DNA of 64,000 bases from Planifilum sp021793745 (GTDB lineage: Bacteria > Bacillota > Bacilli > Thermoactinomycetales > DSM-44946), in the NCBI GenBank assembly GCA_937983105.1, contig CALKAM010000031.1, forward strand, positions 1 to 64,000, written 5' to 3'. Shown piece by piece: positions 43,259 through 50,957 of the stretch. How positions within the stretch are numbered: the stretch's first letter is position 1; every line of letters starts with the position of its first letter. The notes beneath the pieces were generated by a model. The model made no database searches, was not told where the DNA came from, and saw only the letters and a list, made by a program, of their open reading frames with translations. A program made the position numbers and the translations under genes.

Positions 43259-43570
43259 ATGGACAAGGAAAAGATGAAAGAGGAGATCATGGACGCCCTG
43301 GGTGAAGTCAATGATCCCGAATTGGGAATCGATATCGTCAACCTGGGATTGATCTACGGCGTGGATATCGACGACGAGGGCAATGTGAAAGTGACGATGA
43401 CCCTGACGGCGATGGGGTGCCCCTTGGCCGGCATGATCAATGGCGCCGTGACCGAAGCTGTCAAAAGGGTCGAAGGCGTCAAAGACGTGGAAGTCAACAT
43501 CGTCTGGGACCCGCCGTGGACCAAAGACCGGATGTCCCGGTACGCCAAGATCGCCTTGGGCATTCAATAA
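43259..43570 (+). CDS. MIP18/DUF59 family iron-sulfur cluster assembly protein
   Basis: 103-residue SufT/PaaD-like protein. Family features: ALGEVNDPELGIDIVNLGLI, TLTAMGCPLAGMI with the conserved cysteine, and VNIVWDPPWTKDRMS. ATG at 43259 has AGGGGG six bases upstream; an ATG two codons earlier abuts the ribosome site. Members help load Fe-S clusters onto target proteins, which would suit the many Fe-S enzymes here (MiaB, RimO, KorAB, RicA). It is alone on the plus strand, divergent from recA and convergent with the helicase gene; a weak extended -10 (TAAACT at 43199-43204 after TGG) may be its promoter. Confidence 0.9.
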   Translation: MDKEKMKEEIMDALGEVNDPELGIDIVNLGLIYGVDIDDEGNVKVTMTLTAMGCPLAGMINGAVTEAVKRVEGVKDVEVNIVWDPPWTKDRMSRYAKIALGIQ

Positions 43571-43574
43571 CGCG

Positions 43575-43607
43575 AACACCCTGCCGCATTTCGGCAGGGT
43601 GTTTTCA
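43575..43607 (+). terminator. Intrinsic terminator after the DUF59 gene
   Basis: Twelve-base-pair stem (AACACCCTGCCG with CGGCAGGGTGTT), 5-base loop, then TTTTCATCTTTTT on the plus strand. On the minus strand no U-run follows. Confidence 0.85.
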
Positions 43608-43613
43608 TCTTTT

Positions 43614-45197
43614 TCAGGAACGATTCCGGGGACGAGCCGGTTCAAGATTCACCCTCGCACCATTGATCTTCGATTGGCGCAAGGCTTCGAAAACAAAGGG
43701 GGCCACCTCTTTCGGCACCTCCACAAAGGAAAACCGGTCGTAAATGTTGATCCGTCCCACCTGTTTGGCGGAAATGCCTGCCTGCTCCGATATCGCTTTG
43801 ACCAATTCCTGCGGACGAATGTTGGCGTTTCGACCCAGATTCACAAAAAAGCGAACCATTCCGGGAGCAGCTCCCGTTTCGCCAAAATCGTAGGCGGGAT
43901 CCGCGCTTCCGGTCAACCGATCGGCAAAAGCCAGGTAAAGGGCGGCCACGGCGACGGTTTCCGAGCTGTGTCGGGTTGTCAACTCCCGCACCATCTCCCG
44001 GAAGAGGGAAAAATCCTGCTCCGAGCGGATCGTCTCCTCTACCTGAGCGATCCACGCCTGTTGCTGCTTCTCCGCCACTTCCTCCAGGCTGGGGATCTCC
44101 CGCAGCTCCAACCGCTGATGGATCTCCTCCTCAATCGAACGGAGCTGCTTCATCTCCCGAGGAGTGACAAGAGTGAGGGCAACTCCCGTCTTACCCGCCC
44201 GTCCGGTACGACCGATGCGATGGACATAGCTTTCGGTGTCCTGGGGAATATCATAGTTGATCACGTGGGAAACGCTTCCGACATCAATCCCCCGAGCCGC
44301 CACATCCGTGGCCACCAACAGTTCAATCTCCTTGCCGCGGAAGGCGTTCATCACGCGATCCCGCTGCTGCTGGGGCAGATCGCCGTGCAACCCTCCGGCC
44401 AGATACCCCCTTGCCTGGAGCGCCTCCGCCAGTTCATCCACGCCTTTTTTGGTCCGGCAAAAGAGGATCGCCAAGTCGATATCCTCACTGTCCAGAACCC
44501 GGCACAACGCCTCCAGCTTATTGCTCTCCAGCACCCGGTAGTATGCCTGCTCAATGACGGGAACGGTCACTTCGCCCCGACTGACCGTGACATAGCGGGG
44601 TTTGCGCATATACTTTTGCGCGAGCTGCCGAATGGCGGGCGGCATGGTGGCCGAAAAGAGGAGAAGCTGCCGGTGCCTGGGCAAATACTTCATCACCGAC
44701 TCGATGTCGTCGATGAAGCCCATGTCCAGCATCTCATCCGCTTCATCCAAGACCATGATCTCCACCTGACTCAGATTGAGCGTTCCCCGGCGCAGGTGGT
44801 CCAGGATGCGTCCCGGCGTCCCGATCACCACGTGGACGCCCTGCTGAAGGGCTTTAATCTGCCTCCCGATCGACTGCCCGCCGTAAATGGGAAGGGTCCT
44901 GACCCTTTTGGGACGGCCGATTTTTCGCATCTCTTCCGACACTTGAATCGCCAGCTCTCTCGTAGGAGCCAAAATCAAACTCTGTACCTCACGGCGACGG
45001 GGATCGATTCTTTCCAGCACCGGGATTCCAAAGGCGGCGGTCTTGCCCGTTCCCGTCTGGGCCTGGCCGATCACATCTTCTCCGCGAAGGACCAGAGGGA
45101 TACACTCCGCCTGAATCGGTGAGGGTTCCTCAAATCCCATATCGGCGATCCCCCGCAAGATCGCCGGATCCAAATCAAACGAGTCAAAACGCTTCAT
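43614..45197 (-). CDS. DEAD-box ATP-dependent RNA helicase
   Basis: 527 residues. Q motif FEEPSPIQAECIP, motif I AQTGTGKTAAFG, Ia PTRELAIQV, Ib TPGRILDHL, motif II VLDEADEML, motif III SATMP, and motif VI HRIGRTGRAGKTG. The C-terminal domain (about 420-515: MVRFFVNLGRNANIRPQELV, VGRINIYDRFSFVEVPKEVA) is a DbpA-type RNA-binding domain, as in CshA/DeaD/YxiN-like helicases. The ATG overlaps the cinA stop. Likely ribosome assembly or mRNA turnover; the exact subfamily is not certain. Confidence 0.93.
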   Translation of the reverse strand: MKRFDSFDLDPAILRGIADMGFEEPSPIQAECIPLVLRGEDVIGQAQTGTGKTAAFGIPVLERIDPRRREVQSLILAPTRELAIQVSEEMRKIGRPKRVRTLPIYGGQSIGRQIKALQQGVHVVIGTPGRILDHLRRGTLNLSQVEIMVLDEADEMLDMGFIDDIESVMKYLPRHRQLLLFSATMPPAIRQLAQKYMRKPRYVTVSRGEVTVPVIEQAYYRVLESNKLEALCRVLDSEDIDLAILFCRTKKGVDELAEALQARGYLAGGLHGDLPQQQRDRVMNAFRGKEIELLVATDVAARGIDVGSVSHVINYDIPQDTESYVHRIGRTGRAGKTGVALTLVTPREMKQLRSIEEEIHQRLELREIPSLEEVAEKQQQAWIAQVEETIRSEQDFSLFREMVRELTTRHSSETVAVAALYLAFADRLTGSADPAYDFGETGAAPGMVRFFVNLGRNANIRPQELVKAISEQAGISAKQVGRINIYDRFSFVEVPKEVAPFVFEALRQSKINGARVNLEPARPRNRS

Positions 45198-46447
45198 GTC
45201 TGAGCTTCACCTTTCTTTAAACGTTCCTGTAGAATAAAAAGTGCATATTTTGCTGCACGCAACTGGATCCCCTGGCGGTTTCCGGCAAGACGGAGTCGGT
45301 AAATCCGGGTTGGACAGCCCTTTTCCGCACAACCGACATAGACCAATCCCACCGGTTTCCCTTCCACCGGGTCCGGACCCGCTACACCGGTCACACTGAC
45401 GCCGAAATCGGAATCAAACGTTTCCCGTGCGCGATCCGCCATGGCGAGGGCCGTTTCCATGCTGACGGTCCCAAACCGCTCCATCACCGCGGAGGGAACC
45501 CCTAATACCCCTCCCTTTGCCTCCGACGTGTAACTGACCACGCCTCCCTTCACCGCTCCGCTGCTCCCCGGAACCGTGGTAAGCATTCGAGCGATCAGAC
45601 CGCCGGTGCAGCTTTCCGCAAGGCCCAGAGTCCGCTTCTGCTCCAGGAGACGCCGGATGACCAGCTCTTCCAGCGACAAATCCCCTTCCCCGTAGCAATA
45701 GCCGCCGAGCCGCTCAAGAATCTTCTGTCGGACAGGCTCCATCAGCTTCTCCGCTTCCTTCACGCTGCCGGCCTTGGCCGTTAAACGCAGAGTGACCTCC
45801 GCCTCCTTAGCCAGAGGGGCAACCGTCGGATTTCCCTGGTTTTGGATCAGATCCTTGAGCCGATCCTCCAGATGGGACTCACCGATCCCGAAAAAGCGGT
45901 AAACCCGGGAGACGATCACATCCTCACCGGGCAGCAGGGAAATCAGAAAGGGTTTCACTTCCTCTTCGAACATCGGGATCAGTTCCCGGGGAGGTCCGGG
46001 CATCAAAAGGTAAGTAACCCCCCTGTGGGTGACGGCCACACCCGGAGCCGTCCCGTTGCGGTTGACAAAAACCTTTCCCCCTTCGAACACCAGACCCTGT
46101 TTATAGTTCCCAGGCGGCACCGATGTGCCGAGCCGAGCAAACAGGGCTTCGATCCTGGCGATGGAAGGGGGATGTTCCACCAGGGGCAAGCCCAGGACCT
46201 CTGCGAGCGCCTCTTTGGTCAAATCGTCCTCGGTCGGGCCGAGACCTCCTGCGATCAAAACCAGATCGGACCGGGAGCCGGCCAAGCGCAACGTCTCCTT
46301 CAGCCGCTCCCGGTTGTCCCCGACGGTGGAGTGAAAATAGACACTGATCCCCAGTTCAGCGCACGCACGGGAGAGATAGGCGGAATGGGTATCAACAATC
46401 TGACCCAGAAGCAGCTCCGTTCCAACGGTAATGATTTCAGCGCGCAT
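45194..46447 (-). CDS. cinA: CinA family competence/damage-inducible protein (nicotinamide-nucleotide amidase)
   Basis: 417 residues. The N-terminal MoaB/COG1058 domain has IITVGTELLLGQIVDTHSAY and IAGGLGPTEDDLTKEA; the C-terminal PncC domain has LGLAESCTGGLIARMLT, GGVVSYTSEAK and VTGVAGPDP. It deamidates nicotinamide mononucleotide and/or hydrolyses ADP-ribose. ATG has AGGAGG five bases upstream. Order pgsA-cinA is the Bacillus one; here the helicase is inserted between cinA and recA. Confidence 0.95.
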   Translation of the reverse strand: MRAEIITVGTELLLGQIVDTHSAYLSRACAELGISVYFHSTVGDNRERLKETLRLAGSRSDLVLIAGGLGPTEDDLTKEALAEVLGLPLVEHPPSIARIEALFARLGTSVPPGNYKQGLVFEGGKVFVNRNGTAPGVAVTHRGVTYLLMPGPPRELIPMFEEEVKPFLISLLPGEDVIVSRVYRFFGIGESHLEDRLKDLIQNQGNPTVAPLAKEAEVTLRLTAKAGSVKEAEKLMEPVRQKILERLGGYCYGEGDLSLEELVIRRLLEQKRTLGLAESCTGGLIARMLTTVPGSSGAVKGGVVSYTSEAKGGVLGVPSAVMERFGTVSMETALAMADRARETFDSDFGVSVTGVAGPDPVEGKPVGLVYVGCAEKGCPTRIYRLRLAGNRQGIQLRAAKYALFILQERLKKGEAQT

Positions 46448-46502
46448 ACAATCCTCCTGTTATCGTGACTCGGCGGACCTTTTTCGTGGCGGGCACCGCC
46501 TC

Positions 46503-47087
46503 TCACCGATGTTTGGAAAAGCGGATCACCTTCCAGTTTTTGATAAAATAGTCCACGCCGGACCAGACGGTGATAATCACAGCGCCCCAGGTGATGATTT
46601 TGGCGAAGGGAAAAGCCACCGAGGAGAAGGGGAAATTATTGATCATCAGGGCGACGATGGCGATGATCTGCACGATCGTCTTCAGCTTTCCCCAGGGGCT
46701 GGCGGCAACCACCTCGCCCTCCGCCGCAGCGATCATTCGAAGTCCGGTCACCGCAAATTCCCGGCTGATAATCACAATCGCCACCCACGCATCCAGTCGC
46801 TGCATTTCCACCAGCGAAATCAATGCGGCGGAGATCAGCAACTTGTCCGCCAAGGGGTCCAATAATTTCCCCAGATTGGTCACGAGCTTCCGTTTCCGGG
46901 CGATATATCCGTCCAACCCGTCAGTGACGGCGGCCAGGATAAAAATCAGCGCGGCGATGATCTCACTGACGGTGATCACACCCTGCCCAAACTGAAACTG
47001 GCCGAGATTGAAGCGCACCAGCAGGAAGAACATCACCACCGGAACCAGAAAGATGCGGGCCAGCGTGATTTTGTTGGCCAAATTCAC
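46503..47087 (-). CDS. pgsA: CDP-diacylglycerol-glycerol-3-phosphate 3-phosphatidyltransferase
   Basis: 194-residue membrane enzyme that makes phosphatidylglycerol phosphate. The CDP-alcohol phosphotransferase motif is complete: DGLDGYIARKRKLVTNLG followed by KLLDPLADKLL. Five or so hydrophobic helices. GTG 47085-47087 (MNLANKITLARIF) has GGGAGG eight bases upstream; an 11-codon upstream reading overlaps rimO and is not favoured. It starts at the last bases of rimO. Confidence 0.95.
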   Translation of the reverse strand: MNLANKITLARIFLVPVVMFFLLVRFNLGQFQFGQGVITVSEIIAALIFILAAVTDGLDGYIARKRKLVTNLGKLLDPLADKLLISAALISLVEMQRLDAWVAIVIISREFAVTGLRMIAAAEGEVVAASPWGKLKTIVQIIAIVALMINNFPFSSVAFPFAKIITWGAVIITVWSGVDYFIKNWKVIRFSKHR

Positions 47088-47088
47088 G

Positions 47089-48414
47089 TCAGAGAACCTC
47101 CCCCGCGAGGTCAAATTCAAAGGAGTGGGTGATCCGGGTGCGAATCACTTCGCCGATGGGCAATTGTTGACCACGGACAAATACCTCGCCGTCAATCTCC
47201 GGGGCGTCGTACTGACTACGGCCTACATAGACATCGTTTCGTCCGTCGTAGGATTCGATCAAAACCTCCAGGTCCCGACCGATATGCCGCTGATTCCGTT
47301 GGTTCGAAATCTGCCGCTGCAATTCCATCAGCCGGTTGGCCCGCTCCTCCTTAACCTCCTCCGGAAGGTGATCAGGCAATCGGGAAGCCGGTGTGCCCTC
47401 CTCCTTGGAATAGGTGAATACCCCCAACCGATCGAACTGCACCTGCTGGACAAAGCGGAGCAGGTTCTCAAAGTCTTCCTCCGTCTCTCCGGGAAAGCCC
47501 ACAATGAGCGACGTACGGATCGCCACATCCGGGATGCGACTGCGGATCTTCTCAATCAGGGACAGGATATCCCGCTGTCTGTCCGGTCGCCGCATCCGTC
47601 TGAGAATGCGATCCTCGCTGTGCTGCAGGGGCATGTCGATATATTTGCAGATCTTCGGGTTGGAAGCGATCGTTTCCAAAAGCTCTTCGTTAAAAGCCCC
47701 TGGATAAACATAATGAAGGCGAACCCAGTGAATCCCCTTCACTTCGGAGACACGGTTCAATAGGGAGGCCAGGGCTGGGCTGCCGTACAGATCGACCCCG
47801 TAGTTGCTGGTGTCCTGGGCGATCAGGCTGACTTCCCGCACGCCCTCCGCAGCCAACTGCTCCACCTCGCTGACAATGCTCTCGATACTCCGACTGCGAA
47901 GGGCCCCGCGCATCATGGGAATGCTGCAAAAGGTACATGCATTGTCACAACCCTCGGCAATTTTGACATGGGCAAAATGGCGAGGGGTCAACCGTTTCCG
48001 CGGGAGAGCCTCTTCATACGAAAAGACGGGGTTGCCCACTATGACCGGGCGACGTCCCGAAAGGGATTGATTGATCACCTCGTTAATCTTCCCAAAATCG
48101 CCGGTACCGACGACTCCGTCGATCTCGGGAATCTCCTTCATCAATTCCTCTTTATATCGCTGCACGAGGCACCCGGCAACGATCAGGCTTTTCAGTCGTC
48201 CCTTTTCTTTCAGTGAAGCCAAATCCAAAATGGTGTCGACCGACTCTTCCTTCGCGGCATCGATAAATCCGCATGTATTTACAATCACGACGGTAGCGTC
48301 GTTTGGATCATCCACCAACGTGTGTCCTTCCCGGTCCATCAAGCCCGACATAATTTCGGAATCCACGAGATTCTTTTCGCATCCCAAAGTGACAATCGCA
48401 ACTTTTTCCGGCAT
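47089..48414 (-). CDS. rimO: Ribosomal protein S12 methylthiotransferase
   Basis: 441-residue radical-SAM enzyme that methylthiolates an aspartate of ribosomal protein S12. MTTase N-domain: VTLGCEKNLVDSEIMSGLM, NTCGFIDAAKEES and GCLVQRYKEEL; radical-SAM motif EGCDNACTFCSIPMMRG; C-terminal TRAM domain with LIESYDGRNDVYVGRSQYD. GGAGGAAATGCG precedes the ATG. First gene of the rimO-pgsA-cinA-helicase run, with a strong promoter upstream. B. subtilis has it elsewhere; this placement before pgsA is a local difference. Confidence 0.95.
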   Translation of the reverse strand: MPEKVAIVTLGCEKNLVDSEIMSGLMDREGHTLVDDPNDATVVIVNTCGFIDAAKEESVDTILDLASLKEKGRLKSLIVAGCLVQRYKEELMKEIPEIDGVVGTGDFGKINEVINQSLSGRRPVIVGNPVFSYEEALPRKRLTPRHFAHVKIAEGCDNACTFCSIPMMRGALRSRSIESIVSEVEQLAAEGVREVSLIAQDTSNYGVDLYGSPALASLLNRVSEVKGIHWVRLHYVYPGAFNEELLETIASNPKICKYIDMPLQHSEDRILRRMRRPDRQRDILSLIEKIRSRIPDVAIRTSLIVGFPGETEEDFENLLRFVQQVQFDRLGVFTYSKEEGTPASRLPDHLPEEVKEERANRLMELQRQISNQRNQRHIGRDLEVLIESYDGRNDVYVGRSQYDAPEIDGEVFVRGQQLPIGEVIRTRITHSFEFDLAGEVL

Positions 48415-48460
48415 CGCATTTCCTCCAAAAAATGGGCACCATCACTGAGATTCTTCCGTA

Positions 48461-48490
48461 AGTATATACGATGCCCATTCTACATGTCAA
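48461..48490 (-). promoter_or_regulatory. Promoter of rimO
   Basis: Minus strand: TTGACA (48485-48490), 18-base spacer, TATACT (48461-48466). Also in this stretch, AATGGGCA and TGCCCATT arms about 33 bases apart are followed by TTTTTT just before the rimO ribosome site; transcripts reading through from the RodZ-like gene could fold them as a terminator. Confidence 0.72.
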
Positions 48491-48505
48491 AAAGTGCATC
48501 GGCTC

Positions 48506-49408
48506 CTACGAATTCTTCTTCGTCTTTCCTTCGTCCTTTTGATTCAGTCGGAACTGGTATGTCTGGGGATCTTTCTGCCCTTCCGTGTCTATCAAGTATC
48601 CATTGACATATAACTCGATCTTGTCCGGCTTGCCCAGATGAAGGGAAATCCAATTGGAATGGGTGAAGGTTTCCGTTTTTCCCGCCTGAATATATCCGTC
48701 CTTCATGACGGCTTTGGTCGGCCCCCCTCCCCGGGCGCGAAACCAGCTCTCGGCCGAAGCCTTGATGGTGACAACCACCTTCTCCGCATTGTCGATGGCG
48801 TATTCGTCACCGTGCTCGTTCGACTCCGACGTTTTCACCAGGCGAACGGTAACCGCTGCTTCATCCTTGGATGGAGCCGCCGGCGGCGATGCATCTTCCC
48901 CCGATGAAGCCCCTTCTTCCGATGGCTGCGATGCCTCCACGGAAGCCATCCCATCTTCCTGCGCCGGTTCGTCCCCGGAGGAAACAAAAAAATAAAGCGT
49001 AGACGTTACGATCAATAGAAAAATCAACGATAAGGAACCAATCCATAATTTCTTCGAAGACAGTCTCGTCCAAAACGGCGGCTTCCGGTCCTTGCTCCGG
49101 CTTTTCCTCGCCGCGTACCGATCCCTTCGACTGGGAAGCGGACGCCGCGCGGGCGTCAAAACCTCGGTGGTGTAGGATTGCGATTGCTCTTCATAATAAT
49201 GCAAAATCGGCGCCGACGAAACCCCCAGGCACTGCGCATAGGAGCGAATGATCGCCCGGGTATAGGAATATCCGGGCAGTGCGGAAAAATCCCCTTCTTC
49301 GATTGCCTTCAGATACCGGGACTGCACATGAATCTTGCGCTCAACATCCTCTAAACTGAGGCCGGCCGCTTCCCGCGCCCGCCTCAATTCTTCCATGGGA
49401 TTGGACAT
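48506..49408 (-). CDS. RodZ-like membrane HTH protein, copy 1
   Basis: 300 residues. Cytoplasmic HTH_25 domain at about 5-75 (ELRRAREAAGLSLEDVERKI, VQSRYLKAIEEGDFSALPG, IIRSYAQCLGV), a basic linker (90-120), one transmembrane helix at 121-142 (LWIGSLSLIFLLIVTSTLYF), an acidic Ser/Glu-rich stretch, and an extracytoplasmic DUF4115-like beta domain (AESWFRARGG, WISLHLGKPDKIELYVNGYL). This is the RodZ layout; RodZ ties MreB to the cell wall machinery. It is the copy nearest pgsA, the position of ymfM/rodZ in B. subtilis, so it is the best candidate for the true orthologue. Confidence 0.85.
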   Translation of the reverse strand: MSNPMEELRRAREAAGLSLEDVERKIHVQSRYLKAIEEGDFSALPGYSYTRAIIRSYAQCLGVSSAPILHYYEEQSQSYTTEVLTPARRPLPSRRDRYAARKSRSKDRKPPFWTRLSSKKLWIGSLSLIFLLIVTSTLYFFVSSGDEPAQEDGMASVEASQPSEEGASSGEDASPPAAPSKDEAAVTVRLVKTSESNEHGDEYAIDNAEKVVVTIKASAESWFRARGGGPTKAVMKDGYIQAGKTETFTHSNWISLHLGKPDKIELYVNGYLIDTEGQKDPQTYQFRLNQKDEGKTKKNS

Positions 49409-49468
49409 GGACTGACACCTCCCGACCTTGCATCCCGAACCCTACGCAAGGTCTTAAACCAGAGCTTT

Positions 49469-49502
49469 GGGGCAGGGAAACCGCGGCGGCCCTCCCTGCC
49501 CC
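49469..49502 (-). terminator. GC-rich hairpin between RodZ-like copies 2 and 1
   Basis: Ten-base-pair stem (GGGGCAGGGA with TCCCTGCCCC) and a 14-base GC-rich loop, just after the stop of copy 2. No U-run follows on the minus strand, so it may slow or stabilise rather than end the transcript. Confidence 0.45.
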
Positions 49503-49518
49503 GGATGCTCTCAAGCCT

Positions 49519-50847
49519 TTACTCGGTCCGTTCGATATGAATGATTTTGGAGGAATCGATGGACTGTCCGTTCACCTTGATTTGTTGAACTGCATGGGGG
49601 GCTCCCAGTTCGATATACAATTCGGAGGACCCCTCTGCAGGATGTTCATATTTAAAGGACTCGTTATTTCTCAGGGTTACATCCTTCAGATAGTTTCCAC
49701 CCTCTCGTTTTTCGCGAACCTGCACCCAACAAACATCGGTGACCGGCCCGATTTCGATCATCATCTCACCCGCTGCGGTTTGATAATGAGCGACTCCGCC
49801 GCTGTTCTCCACCAGGGTCACCTCAGCCTCTCCCTCTCCGGAAGCCGAAGCATCCTCCTCCGGTTCTGACAGCGGTTCGGCATTCACACCCTCCGGCTCA
49901 CTTTGTTGCTCCGCAGTCGGGGGCGATGCCTCCCCGGAAGAATCATCCTTTAAGAGCGTAAAGGCTCCCCAAGCCGCAATGGGGATGACCAGGGCAACTC
50001 CCGCAATCATAACCACCCGGCGAATTTTTCGGCTGGATGAGCTTTCCTGAGCCCTTTCCGAACGGCGGGAACGGCTCGAAAAATCCTTCGGGATCGGATA
50101 TCGCGATGTCGGTTCCTCGGCAGGATCGGTTCCCCGGCTCAAGTTTGACCGCTTGGACAGCGAATCCATGTGCGTGGTGTGCTCCGATGGGACCGGCGCT
50201 CCTTCCTTCCCCCATTCCTCACCGGCCCTGTCCGACTCCCCGCGGGATGATAAGCGAGAAAACCTGGACGTGAAGCGGGTACGGTCCGGCACCGCCTGCT
50301 GTCGACCCGTGTTCCGTTTGATCGGGGCCGCTCCGGAATCATCGGTCCGTCCGGGATCAGTATGATAATTCTCCCGTCGGGAAGAGCGCTCGTAGGGGGC
50401 GTTCTCGTTCGACGGCAATTTGGATCCCAAGCCCGGATTGGTTCGGGACAGCGCATCCATGCGCGTAGTGCGTTCCAGCCGTCCCCCTTCTCCATCGGGG
50501 GCATTGGCAGACTCATCAATACGGGGATACGTCGACGTAAAGCGGGAGCGATCCTGAACCGCCTGCTGTCGACCCGTGTTCCGTTTTTTTGACGAGTTTG
50601 AAGCCCCGGAATCCCCCGGAATGGGATGATATTTTTTCAACAGGTGATGCGGCTCAATGCCAACACACTTGGCGTACGCCCGTATACAGGTGCGTACAAA
50701 ATAGGGGCTGGGCAATTTATCAAAATCCCCATTTTCAAGGGCGATCAGATAACCGGACTCGATGCGGGTTTGGTCCCGAATATCCTGTATGGTCAGACCC
50801 AATGATTCTCTTGCCTCTTTCAGCCGGAGACCGATCTCGAGAGACAC
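49519..50847 (-). CDS. RodZ-like membrane HTH protein, copy 2 (duplicated linker)
   Basis: 442 residues, the longest copy; GTG 50845-50847 with GGGAGGTG six bases upstream. HTH_25 at about 5-75 (GLRLKEARESLGLTIQDIRD, FVRTCIRAYAKCVGIEP), transmembrane helix at about 278-298 (VVMIAGVALVIPIAAWGAF), then a DUF4115-like domain (SELYIELGAPHAVQQIKVNG). The cytoplasmic linker contains a tandem duplication of about 89 residues: KRNTGRQQAVQDRSRFTS at 88-105 recurs as KRNTGRQQAVPDRTRFTS at 177-194. It has its own promoter. Role as RodZ paralogue is inferred. Confidence 0.82.
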   Translation of the reverse strand: MSLEIGLRLKEARESLGLTIQDIRDQTRIESGYLIALENGDFDKLPSPYFVRTCIRAYAKCVGIEPHHLLKKYHPIPGDSGASNSSKKRNTGRQQAVQDRSRFTSTYPRIDESANAPDGEGGRLERTTRMDALSRTNPGLGSKLPSNENAPYERSSRRENYHTDPGRTDDSGAAPIKRNTGRQQAVPDRTRFTSRFSRLSSRGESDRAGEEWGKEGAPVPSEHTTHMDSLSKRSNLSRGTDPAEEPTSRYPIPKDFSSRSRRSERAQESSSSRKIRRVVMIAGVALVIPIAAWGAFTLLKDDSSGEASPPTAEQQSEPEGVNAEPLSEPEEDASASGEGEAEVTLVENSGGVAHYQTAAGEMMIEIGPVTDVCWVQVREKREGGNYLKDVTLRNNESFKYEHPAEGSSELYIELGAPHAVQQIKVNGQSIDSSKIIHIERTE

Positions 50848-50906
50848 CCGGCACACCTCCCATAAATTAAGCCAACCCAACAATCCTCGCGTCTCGTTCC
50901 TGTTTG

Positions 50907-50936
50907 AGTATAACCTGCTGCCCTTCTTGATGTCAA
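50907..50936 (-). promoter_or_regulatory. Promoter of RodZ-like copy 2
   Basis: Minus strand: TTGACA (50931-50936), 18-base spacer, TATACT (50907-50912), 60 bases before the GTG. Its -35 shares bases with the U-run of the terminator at 50935-50957. Confidence 0.75.
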
Positions 50937-50957
50937 AAAGCTCCCTTAACGGGAGCT
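50935..50957 (-). terminator. Intrinsic terminator after RodZ-like copy 3
   Basis: Seven-base-pair stem (AGCTCCC, loop of 5, GGGAGCT) followed by TTTTTG on the minus strand. The stem begins within the stop codon of copy 3. Confidence 0.88.
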
